From Amphiura filiformis (taxonomy: Eukaryota; Echinodermata; Ophiuroidea; Amphilepidida; Amphiuridae), in the NCBI RefSeq assembly GCF_039555335.1, contig NC_092647.1, forward strand, positions 5,363,608 to 5,427,607: a stretch of DNA of 64,000 bases. Reading direction: 5' to 3'. Shown piece after piece: positions 36,501-50,100 of this stretch. The notes under the pieces were generated by a model that saw nothing but the letters and a program-made list of their open reading frames with translations, searched no databases and was not told where the DNA came from. A program made the translations under genes and the position numbers. Positions within the stretch are counted from its first letter, which is position 1, and every line of letters starts with the position of its first letter.

Positions 36501-39500
36501 AAAAACATGAGCAAAGTCTGTCAATCTTGAGCAAATTTTCGTTCGTAATTTTACTTCCGCATTTCTTTTTTAAAATTAACGTGTTGTTGATGCTACAAAG
36601 CTAAAACACGCGCTGCCAAAAATAAAAAAAAAAAGGGTTATCATTTGGATTTTGTCTTTAAAATTGCTTTTATTCATCGTAACAATAATACTAATAAAGG
36701 AAACCTATATTATTTATGAGAAAATAAACATAAAATATTAAAAATGGAATATTGTCAGGCTGTGATAAATATTTTACATTAACCGCACGTTAGCGGCACA
36801 TGTTGAGTCCAGCATGCTTCCTTGTAAACAAATCAATCGGGACTTCCCCAGGCCATCAAACAGAGCGGTCGTTCGGAAAGCATGCAAAAAGACAGAATAC
36901 AAGAAGCGAGTCTCTTCCGCAACTATAAAGTAATGGTCGTTTTTTGCTCTGTTCAAAATGTGACGTGTACACCAAATACAGCCCCTTAACTTAAGGCTTA
37001 AATGGTCTACTTTTAGCAACCCTGAACTCGAAACAGTTTAGTCAAAGACTAAAATGCGATCCCCAACCCTTTGCTTAATACCTGGTAGATATGCTGCTAA
37101 AATATTAATTTATGCACGATGGAAGTTTAGAAAATTTTCATGATTTTTAGGATGATGAAGTTACGAAATAGGATCATTGCAAACACCAATTTGGCTTATA
37201 ATCACTCATTTTTGGGCTGAATCAACTTGCGTCCAACTGACGCAACGGATTGATGAAATTTGTTGAACGTTGCGTCCAGCAATACAAAAATGCGTCTGCA
37301 CGCAAGAATTCGCGTCCAGCGGGAGCCTTGAAGAAAAGTTTTATCTGTTCGAAATGTTGGATTTTAAAATACCAAATTTGTGTAAATTCCTTTTATTTGT
37401 ATGGTAACCCCAATTTGGGGGCCCGTAAGTTACGGGCCCTCCCGAATGCATATACAATTTTATAATCCAACTTCACTCAGAGAAGTTTACATCAATTTTA
37501 TTTACCCGTAAGTTACTGGGGCAACTCCCCGGGAAATTCCTGAACCCTTCCCTACATTACTCCCTGTAAGGTACGGGCCCCCCCTCCCGGGAATTTCCCG
37601 AGCTCTTCCTATATAAAGTGTAAGGTTATTGCATTCATCATTTTATGAATTATTTTGAAACCATGTAAATGCCAAAACCTATAGGGGCAAGTACATAATA
37701 TCTACCCATTTTGGATGAAATTCCTGGCCCTGGCCGATTTTCCGCCCCAGTCGAGCCAATCCATCTGGTTTTCCCGCATATATAATGCCCTTGAATAATT
37801 GCTCCAATTTTCCCTGCAAAACACTTAAGTATGCGCTTATTCCTGCGCCCCAAGACCCCTTTAAGCCACTACAAATAACTCAGTACAAAACTACAAAAGA
37901 GAAAGAAAATTTTTTAATTTTTTATTTTGCTTTGTTTGGGAGTGGTGGGTGGGAAAATTTTTCCACAAATAAAACTACGTCTTACTCCTTTCGTGACAGA
38001 ATGGCGTGTGCTTGTTTCCTGGAAATTAGGCCTACAAGGCTGGGCGATCGACAAATCCTATTGGCTGCTTCAGACAATAGGCCTTGATGCTGATTGGACT
38101 TTAAGAATGCTGCACCTAGAAACCCAATCACAATTGGGCTAGGCTATTTCGCAGGGGGTAAATCTGTTTATTGTGCATTGCATTGGCCAATAAACTTTAT
38201 TACCTTGTTTTTACTTTAAAATTATCCTTTGCTAGTGTGACTTTGTATCCTCTTGGATCTAGCCTTTGGTTCCCTGCTGGTCAGTTGGAACCACCGAATT
38301 AAAGACAGAGAATCAGGACTCGACCACCATGGAGCAAAAATTGGGGATATTCTGTTTCCCTTGGAAGCGCAACATGGATGAAGGGTGCATTTGAGAGATG
38401 CACTTGATTCGAACTGCACGCGAGTACCAAGACGCATCAGATGAGACGCAGAATTGTTTTACCCCCAATTTTCTCCCCATAGCTGAAGGAGCGATTGTAT
38501 GTGGCGGTATAGGGAGTCCCGGTTTTCTTTCTCTAATTCTGTGGTTGGAACAGATTTCCCCCATATTTATATTTTTCATAAAGCCGGTTTTATAGATGTA
38601 TCTATTCTATTGAAATAATAAGATTCACCATTTCCTGAGTACCAGAGTTCACACCCATCCTTGGCCTACCTGGAACAAAATGCCAGTTTAACAACAGGTA
38701 AACCCAAATAAATAAATGAATAAAAAAAAATCTTTAATTTAGGGATTTCTTTTTTTTTTTTTATTTTTTAAAAAAATTTGTAAATTTTTGTTAAAAAAAA
38801 ATTTCCCTGCCCAAAAATTCTATCGGTACCTAGTACATAATTATTACCCGTTAGGTGAGAGCCTTAGTTCTTAGTAGAGTATGGTACGGTACATAATGTT
38901 TTTAACATGTTAATATTTTAAATAATTAATATGACATTTTATCAAACTTGACAGAGCCAGGGTTTTGGAGAAGGGTATTACAAAATCTTTGAGATCATGA
39001 TAGACCAAGTAGCTGACCAGGTAAAGGAATCATTGGTGCACACTTCATATAGGCCGATGACCTTTTGAAAATAACACACCAAGCCTGGAGATACCTTTGA
39101 CATTATTAATTAAAAATAACATGATAATTAATGGAATGAATGTATGAATAATAAGTTTAATTTTAGTGCTAAACAGTCTTGCATGGTATACATTTTTATT
39201 ATACATCAAGCATGTTAGGTTTTTAAATCGGTAACAACTCCTACTAGTACTAATTAATGTTTTAAAAGTTAAATAGATTTTTTTTTAAATTATTTAAATT
39301 AGTGGCTTTTATGAGTGAATTACAAAATCTTGGTAAAAAGTTTGGGAGTTGGTGGGGATTGTCAGCTTTGAATCAAATTTCTACATACAGTCCAACCTCT
39401 TTTATCCGGCCATGATGGGACCAAGCATTGTCCGGATAAGTGAAAAATCAGGATAAGTGAATTACATGTAATTCTGCATTGAAAGTTCCAAGGACTGAAT

Positions 39501-42500
39501 TTGTGACAACAAAAGATTGGGCTAATAATGGGATATAATAGCACTAAAAGATAGGTTTGGAGTGCTATATGCAACATAGATATGCCATTCTAAGCACTCA
39601 GAGCATGGAATTTAAGTGTTAAATCATCAAAAACATGTTTTTCTGTGAAGATTTCACAGCCGGATAACAGAGAGATCCATATAAAAGAGGTCCGGATAAA
39701 AGAGGTTGGACTGTATGTTCAGAATAATAAGATGTTGGTGGCAGCCCTTCCAGGTAATCTAGCACTTTCTCTCTTCCTTTTATTTCTTTCTTTTTCTTTG
39801 GTACCGGTATCAAATTTTCTTTGGCCTGCAAGTAAACTCTTGTCAAATGAATACAATGTCACGCTAAACACACACAACACTGGTACAGCACTCAATTCAA
39901 CAACGGAATGAATCAAATATTTTTTGGGACTTGTATATATTATGATCACATGATAATGCACCGACCAGAATTGGTCCCAGAGTCTGCCAATCATTGTGAA
40001 TATTGATGCTCTCAAATTGAATAGAGTGCTGACCTTAAAAAATACTGAGAATTCACATTAATTATTCATTCATTCAAAATTTCAAATCTGTTAAGGAAGG
40101 TTTATTTTTGTGAGATGATCATACTGATTTTTTGTCAATAGTAGACTATTGACAAAAATGTCATCAAATTTACTCATCATGACTTGAGAAGCCACTAGTG
40201 CCACAGCATATAATTTGTTGATCTTGGTTTGATTTGAAAATATAATTTAAAAAAATTGATAATAGATGATATGTCATATGTATGTAGTACTAGGACTATT
40301 TAAAGTTAAAAGATGTGTTCCTTCATAAATTTCATATGTAAAGTGTATTGAATTCTGTACTTTTCATCCACCGTCTGTTAAAAAAGGATTTGAGCACCGC
40401 AGTACTATTTATGTTATCTTTTAGTATTTAGAAGATCACAATTAAGTGCAAGAACTTAATCCAGGAATCTCATTACCAAGAAATTATATATTTGGAGGGC
40501 AATTGTGCTTTTTAAAAATAAAGAAATACATAAGAAATGGTGGGAAATCCTGATATGTTGGAGGGAAATTTGTCTACATTCCAGGGAAATGAATGTTTTT
40601 CCAGACCTAAGTTCAGGCCAGTGTTCGAAATATGCCTCAAAAAGTTACAGGCCAGCCGGGCTTGATCTTAAAAAGTTACCGGCCAGCCGGGCCGGCAACT
40701 ATAGATGCCAGTCAGAAAAGTTACCGGCCAGGCCAAAAAGTTACAGGCCAATGGCCGGCTGACCGGCCCTTTTTCGAACGCTGGTTCAGGCTCTTGCAAA
40801 AATTCAAATTTAAAAAAATATATTTAAGAAGATTATACACCATTAAGTCATCCGAGCAACGATTTGTTCAGTGTCAATTTACTTGCCATGTGGTCACTGC
40901 CTGAATTGTTATTTGATTTGCAAAATACTTTAAAATTAAAACAAGAAAATTTTAACAGCATTGTTGTATGTGGTTATGTGTACGATAAGGCCAAGGAAAA
41001 AAATGTTTGTTTTGCCCTTTCCCGACAGACCGAAAAAATTTATAACGTTAAAAAAAAAATCGTTAAAAAATAATTTATACTTTTCTAAGATATTTTTGAG
41101 CGTTTTGAAACCCAGACTGGCAAATGAAACCTCATGGTTATGTTTCCATGACTGTTCTCATTTGTATTTGTTTCTGTTTTGTTTGTGAAACAAATGTGGG
41201 ACTTCAAAATTTACATTGATCATATAAAAAACAATTCGACCTGCCGACCCTCCTGATTTTTTTCATGAAAGGGCAAACAAACAATTAATTTTTCTTGGCC
41301 TAATGCAAGTTAACAAAGTTAGGGCCTACCCTTGTAGACATCCAGTGCGACTAAAAACACCCTTGGGAGAGCCTTTGTTTGGGAAAAATTCTGCACAAGT
41401 TTGAAGGCTGATTAGTTTTTGTACATGTAGCCTACATGTATATGATCTGAGCCAATCGGACCAAAATCGGCAATAGCAAAATTGAGAAATCTGTGCAAAA
41501 ATAACAAGCAAACAACTATAAAAAAGATAAGAAAATGGGCATAAAAAGTTAAATCAACTTTGCAACCAAATATGTCAGGGATTTAAGGACTTCAACATGT
41601 ATCAGTAGGCTAAGGGTAATTGTCGCGGGGAAGGAAACCTCCGTAAATTTTCCACTGTTACTTGTTTGGCAAAACAGGGAAGAGTATAAACTGTCAAATT
41701 TGAAGGTATTTTCAAATTAGTTGATGGGCACTTATAAAACCAATAAAAAGTGACATCTTCAAAAAAAGGTATTTTTAAATTTGAAGGTATTTTCAAAGTA
41801 ATTTTAAAAGGACACTACATGTAACTAATAAAAAGCAACATCTTTGAACAGTTCTAAAGCAGTTTTTGTGTCCTCCCGCAAAATGATGAATTCATATCTT
41901 TCATTAGGCTTTCAAACCTGACAATTTGTACTAATTCCCTGTTTTGCCAAATAAGTGATTTCAGTGAAAATTTACTTACAAGGTTTTTCCTGCGCAACAA
42001 CGTAACTCAATTTCAAAATTTCCAACTTTGGCCGGAGTGGTTCAGATTGTGTCGCATAACTCGCATGGTGTTTAAAACTTGGATGCACACACAGACGCAC
42101 CCCTGTATATAAACACATCCCCACTGAGTTTTGACTTTATAATACTTTATTTAAATGTTAAGTGGTAGTCTATTATTATGTGGTTTGGTTGTCTTGCACA
42201 GTGCATTTAATTGTTGTGACTGATCGAGTCACCCTGCCTATGTGATCCGCTCATGACAAATTGATAACCACATCGCATACAACTTCCACTGCAAATTGGG
42301 CTAACCTACGTATACCAGTATGTGATACAGCACTATGTGTCAGATGTTTTGAAAAAATTCCAGATACAGCCATTAACAAACTACTGTATTCATTCAACAA
42401 AGTCATTTTGGGTGGGCGCTTATTTTTGACCTGGTTTACCTAATTTTTTGTGAGGGATGTTTATTAGAGACAAATTTACGTATTTAAGGGTTCTGACACA

Positions 42501-45500
42501 TTCTAGTACATGTACATGTAGCTTTTCTGATGTTGAAAATGCATTACCGGTGCAAGTTTACACAGGATGTGTAGTCCTCTGCTATTTCACTGTACATTGT
42601 ACAACATCTATCCTGTCACTTCAACATTAATGGTACCCTTTAGCAAATTGAAAATACCCTGGGTGGGCGCTTATTGGGGCATAGGTGCTTATTGGAATGA
42701 ATACGGTAATGGTACATGCCAGGTGGCACTTCCCACTTCCCTGGTACATGCCACTTCTATTTTGTTGTTTTTGATTCTTCCCAATCTTAAGGGGTTACTA
42801 CACCCCTGGCCAATTTTGTGCCTAAATTTGCATTTTTCTCAAAAATTATAGCGCATTGGTGACAAGTAAGGTATATTATAGGGGCAAGGACTACAACTAC
42901 TGCACTGAAAATTCAGCAACTCAAAGCAAGTAGTTAAATTGATTTATTGATCAAATATTGGTTTTCCCTCATTTTTGACTGTAACTCCAAAACTGTTGTC
43001 TGTGCTGAAATAAAATTTCTAGTGCAGTAGTTGTAGTCCTTGCCCCTATAATATACATCTTACTTGTCCCAACGTGCTATAATTTTTGAGAAAAATGCAA
43101 AAATAAGCACAAAATTGGGCAGGGGTGTAGTACCCCCTTAAGCAATTTAAAATTGGATCCAGAAATGATTCCACTTTGGCATTTCAGTATATACAAATTT
43201 ACAATTTAGCAAATTGAAGTTGAACACATTTAGGCCTATTTATTTACCTTAAGAGCCAATCTCCCTTATTATGTACCCATCTGTGATACAAAAAAATATA
43301 GAATTTTCTCTAAAAATTAATTTGGGTACATATTAGCACCAACAACTCACATGTAAAATATGAGCGTGCACAGCGCCCTCGTTCAGCTTGAAAAAATTCT
43401 TGAAATTTCAGCCTCTCTGAGCCTTACTTGCAAATGGTAAACTTTGGAGGTGCATAACATCATGCGCCATCATCATCCCAACCTGCATTTTGCATTTTTG
43501 TAAAGTACCAAATGGTTACATTACAAAAACCAAGAAAAAAAATTGGGATCTTGATGGCGCACAAAATCAGCAAATCCAATGATTTGATGAAAAGCGCCCT
43601 CGTGCAAACTTCAAAGCATCATAACGGGCTGCGCCATCAAGATCCCAAGTCCGAACAAGTTTGAAATTAAAGACCTCCATGGCAAGTTTCATTTTTCAGC
43701 AAAAATTTTTGGGATTTCGTTGGCGCACCGAGTTAACAGAGGTCAAAGGTCAAAATTTCCTATTTTCGCACATATTTGCACGCCTGTATTATTGCGCCAA
43801 CGTCACCTGACTCTCGAATAGCATTTCATCAAAGAAGAAGTAATTCTCTGCAAGAACTGAAAAAATTAGCTTGGGATCTCCTGATCTTCATATTTTTCTG
43901 ATTTTTTGAAAATGGACTTAGCCTCATTTTGGAGGTCAATTTGACCTCTTTTTCCAACTCGCTGCACAATGTGTGCTTTTAAACTGCAAAAAAAAAGATG
44001 CGCCAACAAGATCCCAATTTTATTAGTCATCGTCTAGCTTCTTTGGCGACCAGTAGATAAAACACAAGCAACAGCTAATTGGGATCATGTGGGCGCACCA
44101 GACATGTCTCATACACAGTTGTTTGATGTGATCATTTATTAATATTTCTAACAAAAATTTATTATAATGTTCAATTATTCTAGACCTGAATAATACCAAC
44201 AGCTATTACATTAATAAACTGCATATAATACACATATATTTTGTAACAATTTTTATCATAGATTTTTGTTTCTATATCAAATTATTCATCCTTTTCAACT
44301 TTTTTGTGGTAATTTTAATTCTATAAAATGTGTATTTCAGTTCAAATTGACGGCGCTATTTACATATATTTTAAATTTAAATAATCCAAATAATATGAGT
44401 TCAACCTTACATTTCATGATAAAAAGTTTTAAAAAAATTCCCCTGTAATTTGTTAGTCTGTTTGCCGATGTTCTAATGCCATTTTACAAGTGTCTACCCC
44501 TTGTAAAGATGCAAACAAGATTTTAGGTAAATAGCGCCATCATTGTTCAACTTTTCTTAAAAATGACTCAGTTTTCCATGCCATCAAACAACCGTGCATA
44601 GAAACTTGTGTGAGTGCATTTCAGATGATGCTGATTCCATCATGGTAGTTGGTGAGAGTTAAAAAAAATGTTGTCAAAATTTGAGTGAAAGGTTGCTGAA
44701 TTCGGCAACTTTAGGCTAAAAATCGTTAAATTTTGTATGAAGTATGAACTTTGACCTCTAATGAATTAGTGTGCGCCACATGATCCCACTTTTTTTTTAC
44801 TTGTTATCAGTTATACATAAGCCCCTTTATCCAATCATCCAAAAAGTAAGATGGGATCTTGTTGGCGCACATTTTTATTGCGGGTCAAAGTTCTACTTTT
44901 GTGCTGCACATAGGCAAAGTAATGCCAATTCGGCACAAAGTATGAACTTTGACCTCTATTGAATTAGTGCGCCCACATGATCCCACTTTTTTAAAACTTG
45001 TTATCAGTTATACATAAGCCCCTTTATCCAATCATCCAAAAAGTAAGATGGGATCTTGTTGGCGCACATTTTATTATGGGTCAAAGTTCCACTTTCGTGT
45101 CGCACATAGGCAAATATGCATCACTTTGGCACAAAGCGTGACCTTTGACCTCTTTTATATTAGTGCGCCCACATGATCCCAATTAGCTGTTGCTTGTTTT
45201 TTGTCTACTGGTCGCCAAAGAAGCTAGACGATGAAAAATAAAATTGGGATCTTGTTGGCGCATCTTTTTGGGATGCAGTAAAAAGCCCACATTGTGCAGC
45301 GAGTGGGAAAAAGAGGTCAAATTGACCTCCAAAATGAGGCTAAGTCCATTTTCAAAAAATCAGAAAAATATGAAGATCAAGAGATCCCAAGCTAATTTTT
45401 TCAGTTCCTGCAGAGAATTACCTCTTCTTTGATGAAATCCTATTCGGAGAGACAGGTGCCGTTGGCGCGCAATCTACACTCGTGCCTACACGACGTGCGA

Positions 45501-47096
45501 AAATAGGAAATTTTGACCTTTGACCTCTCTGGTTAACTCTGTGCGCCAACGAAATCCCAAAAAATGTTTGCTGAAAAATGAAACTTGCCATGGAGGTCTT
45601 TCATTTCAACCGTGTTCGGACTTGGGATATGGATGGCGCAGCCCGTTATGATGCTTTGAAGTTTGCACGGGGGCGCTATTCATCAAATCATAGGATTTGC
45701 TGATTTTGTGCGCCATCAAGATCCCAATTTTTTTCTTGGTTTTTGTAATGTAACCATTTGGTACTTTAAAAAATGCAAAATGCAGGTTGGGATGATGATG
45801 GCGCACAATGTTATGCACCTCCAAAGTTTACCATTTGCAAGTAAGGCTCAGAGAGGCTGAAATTTCAAGAATTTTTTCAAGCTGAACGAGGCGCTGTGCA
45901 CGCTCATATTTTACATGTGAGTTGTTGTTGGTGCTAATATGTACCAAAATTATTTTTAGAGAAAATTCTATTTTTTTTGTATCACAACCCCCTGATTTGG
46001 GTACATAATAAGGGAGACTGGCTCTTAAGTGATATGTAATAGGGTTCTGCAGCTGACTAATTAATATTGTCTGGTTCATGCGCGTACGCAGGAATTTTTC
46101 AAGGGGGGTGTGATAATAAAAATACCAAAATAAAGAAATGGCAGCGTAGCGGTCATCCCGTCAGCGCTTCTCTTGCGACGCAGAGGGTGTCTGAGGGGAT
46201 GTGCCCCCTCAGAATTAGAAACTTTTGGAAAATGAAGACCTAATTGAAGCGATTTGGTGGACAATTTTGGCACTATTAGTGTGTAAAATTTTAAATTGAA
46301 AAAGCCGAAAATTTGTGAAATGGCGGTCCATGAAGCCTTTCGTGAACAAGTTTTCTCTTCAGTTGTAGGCCTATAAATTGTGTTAAACACAAATTGGTAA
46401 ATGTCGAAAGCGGAATCAAAAATGGCTGCTTGTTTATCCACTACGCAGGTGGGTGTCTGAGGAGGATGTACCCCTGAGAAATAAGAAACTTTTGCAAGAT
46501 GAAGACCTAATTGAAGCGATTTGGTGGACCATTTTGGCACTATTAATAGTGTGTAAAATTTTAGTTTGAAAAAGCCAAAAATAGGTGAAATAACGGTACA
46601 TGAAGCCTTTCGTGAACAAGAGTTTTCCCTCCTGCAGAATTTGGAAAAATTTGCAACATGAAGGTCCGATTGAAGCCATTTGGTGCATATTTTTTACACT
46701 ATTTAAATCATTGCTTCAAACAGAAAAAGGGCCCGAACTCAATTTGCACAATTAAAACATTTACGTACGTTGCCGGGGTAGGGTCCGGGGGTAGGGTGTA
46801 GTGTGTGATGTGGAGAGCTGTTGGTTTTAACATGTGGGCCCTATATCCATGTCAATTAACAATTAAAACCTTTACGTACGTACGTTGCCAGGGTATTAAA
46901 AGGTGTAATGATGTGGGGGGGGGGGGAGTGTTAACATGTATCGACACATTTACGTACGTTGCCGGTCAACCGGGTATAGGCCTAGGGGTGAGATAAATTT
47001 GTGTGGGGCGGGGTAGTTTAAGGAATCTATAGGCCTATGATAATTGTAATAATATGTCCCCTATGCCTTGCTCATCTCCCTCCTCTCCTCTTCCCT

Positions 47097-47135
<39 letters not shown>

Positions 47136-50100
47136 ATTTGCCTTTTCTCCCCCCCATTTTTATTTTTTTGGAACATATCCAAGGGGGGTGTTTCACACAC
47201 GTAACACCCCCCCTGCGTACGCCAATGGTCTGGTTACATCACATGATTTGCCTCATTATATTTTATCAGTATTGTTTTTCGTAAAATTTGCATACCAATT
47301 GAATAATGGAATGGAGGAAGGATTGCTTATACTCATCGCATCAATGTGATGTCATAATATTTATCATTGAAAATTGTGATGATTGATTTGCATTGCATCA
47401 AATGTTTATTGAAGATGTACATGTATGAGTACAAAAATATTATCCTTCACATTGCGTTCCTTCAATCATTCATTTTATCTTGTGAGCTACAGTGTAAATT
47501 GGTGTCAGCACTAAAATGTAATGCTATACATGCACCTCAAGTTCAGAACCAAATCTGCATACAGACTAGGGGTATCGCTAGGTTGCATTTTGGGGTCCCG
47601 GACCCACCAAAATAGAGTTCGGACCCCTGTTTTTAAATTTTCTGCAAGTTTTTCAATCTAGCGCTATTGCAGACATACTATTTTGTGCTGCATTTGTGCA
47701 ACTCTGACTCGCCAAACTCTACTCCGGACCCCCTACTTTTTAATTTTCGGCAAGTTCGGGGGTCCCTACGGACACTGGAGTGTTTGGTTCTAGCGCTACC
47801 CCTGATACAGACACCTTTAATAAGCCCAGCTAAGATCTGGTACATATCGGGAATTAAAAGAAAAATGGATTGGCATTTAGTTATAATCCATTGCTTTTGA
47901 TGAAGTAAACATTTAACATTTTGGCAAGTTGAAGTTTTGAATTAATGGTACCGGTACAAGGGAACATACATTTGTATATATATTGCCATCCAAAGATAGA
48001 TGAAGCCTTATCCATATATTTTTTTATCACAAAGCTGATCCCTCCTTCCCCATCTGTAACCAAACCAGAAGTTGGTCATAATAAAATCAGTGGTGTTAAA
48101 CTTTTGATGATATACCAAAATTGTCAACAATTTATAACCCTAGCTCATAAATAGCCCTCCCCTAAAATTAGCTCTCGCTCCCCTATAATTTGCTGTTTCA
48201 AAGGACCTTTTGAATCTTTTCAATTTTGTTCCCTTACAAACTCACTGTTTGCCATCTAATTTCTTTTTACATTGCAATTTATCCTGCAGGCATTACACCT
48301 CATGAAACGTGCTGATCCTGCTATACTCAGGAACATATTCACAAAAGTAAGTAGTTTGTATTGGATAATTTCAGAGAGATGTAATCATATAATGGCTGCA
48401 TTAATTGAGTAATGGTAAATTCAAGATTTAGCTTCATTATGTAATGATATTGTGCTAATTTGTAGGTTAATTTTGTTGGTCAAGATAAAATTGACTTGAT
48501 GAGGTTATAAATTTTAGAATGTTTGCATAATATTCAAATATTGTTGAAAATCATCAATCATCAATCACACTCCTGATCGAGCTCCTCAAAATCACTCTCC
48601 TGCGATTTTTGACATTTCGTCTGAATTCTGAAATGAGCGTCAGTAAAATAATTACTACTTCAAACAAATTCCAAAAATGTTAAACATGAATAAGGAGCGC
48701 TGTTATTAACGCTCCTGCCTCCTGACTACATGTATGCTTTGAGGTGCGCGGTAGGAGCGCCTGCGCGATCGCGCTCCTTAAAAATGAAGGCCTGTAAAGT
48801 ATGTGTATAGAAATAAAATAAATGTAGTACCAATCCAATGAAATGCATCCCACATGAAGCTATGAACTTTCATCTTTTACCTTTGATATAGTATGCTACA
48901 GTCGAAAAAGAAGGGGAGCAATTTATGACAGAGTCGGACTTGATCAGAGGTTACTTGGGTATGCAACCAGAGAGAAATTACAATCCTCAAACTATGAAAC
49001 TATTGGCTGGTGTTGTGGACCAGACAAAAGATGGGTAAGTATTTTGATATTGGAGACTGAAAAGTCCATCATGATTTTGGTGCCGGGCTTCCCAAACTGT
49101 GAGTGAACATCCACATGTGGGTTGGCGGATCTTGATTGAAAAAGAAAGCAGTCTGCTCAAGTAGTGAAATTGCTTGTCCCTTTCAAAGCTGGTTTTGAAG
49201 CTGATAGGTATCAAGTCATGTAGGTTATGTGGCGTCAGGCATAAAGAGAAGTGAGGGATGCACATCTCTACAGGGATCAAAATAACTCAGGCACCTGAAG
49301 GCAATTTGCCATCCAGGGTGCCCCTTACCATTGCCTTGGTGCCCCTTCAAATGTGTATTTTTGGACACATTTTATGGCTGCCTTGGTGCCTTAGCATGCT
49401 TTAGCTGAATTGCATTGACAATAAGTACCCTCACAAAACAAATATGTCTACAGGAATTATTTTGGGAAGGGTGATTTCATGAAAAAAGGGGGCTTTTTGT
49501 CACGTTAGCACTGTATGTTGCACAGTTTGCTCTGCTACTGGACTATAGTCTATAAGTAAAGCAAAAAATTGGTTATAGATAGAGTTTTATTGCAAAACAT
49601 GATAAGCGCCAAATACATGAAAATAGAGAACACTGCCAAATGATTGCCGAAAGATGGTGCAATTACATTTTTTTTAAATATGGCAACCTCTCGCAATATA
49701 TCCAATATTGCGATAAACGCCACATTTTCATTTAACACAATTAGTCTTTTTCTCAACTGGGTTTTTTGCATTTTGCGATGAAACTCTTCAGATGCTGCTT
49801 ACAAAAGAGCATGTAATGTATAGCATGATAAAACAATGTGTACTCATCACATCTATTTTAGGCTTGTTGCACATGGTATACATGAATAATTTCCTGTCTA
49901 AACCATTAATTAGAACTGAAGTTATTGAACTCTCTAAAGAACTTGTATGGGTCTAAAAAGTGTATGATGCTACATAGTACCCTATAAGATCAAAAGATTT
50001 ATTATCTAATTGATTGGTTTATTCAGGAAGGTTTGTCTTACATTTTTCAGTCCCCATCATATTCAGTCTTTTGCATGCCTACATGATTGATTGGTTTATT

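Larger units (their letters stand above)
46082..47222. mobile_element. Probable element bounded by GCGTACGCAGG ends
   Basis: GCGTACGCAGGAATTTTTCA plus GGGGGGTGT at the left is mirrored by ACACCCCCCCTGCGTACGC at the right. It encloses the diverged tandem repeat at 46196-46730, three GTACGTTGCC(R)GG blocks and a (CT)n run. Confidence 0.5.

Noticed and set aside
38313..38579. 88-codon minus-strand open frame in intron 1
   Set aside because: No domain recognised. It overlaps a weak inverted repeat and another open frame on the other strand.
43253..46024. Short peptides such as those around 44771-45432 and 54555-55406 that recur in both foldback copies
   Set aside because: The recurrence is due to copies of the same non-coding element. 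The frames are short and interrupted and occur in both orientations.
46082..47222. Possible LINE 3' end
   Set aside because: No reverse-transcriptase or endonuclease motifs in any frame. The inverted GCGTACGCAGG ends point to a DNA element instead.
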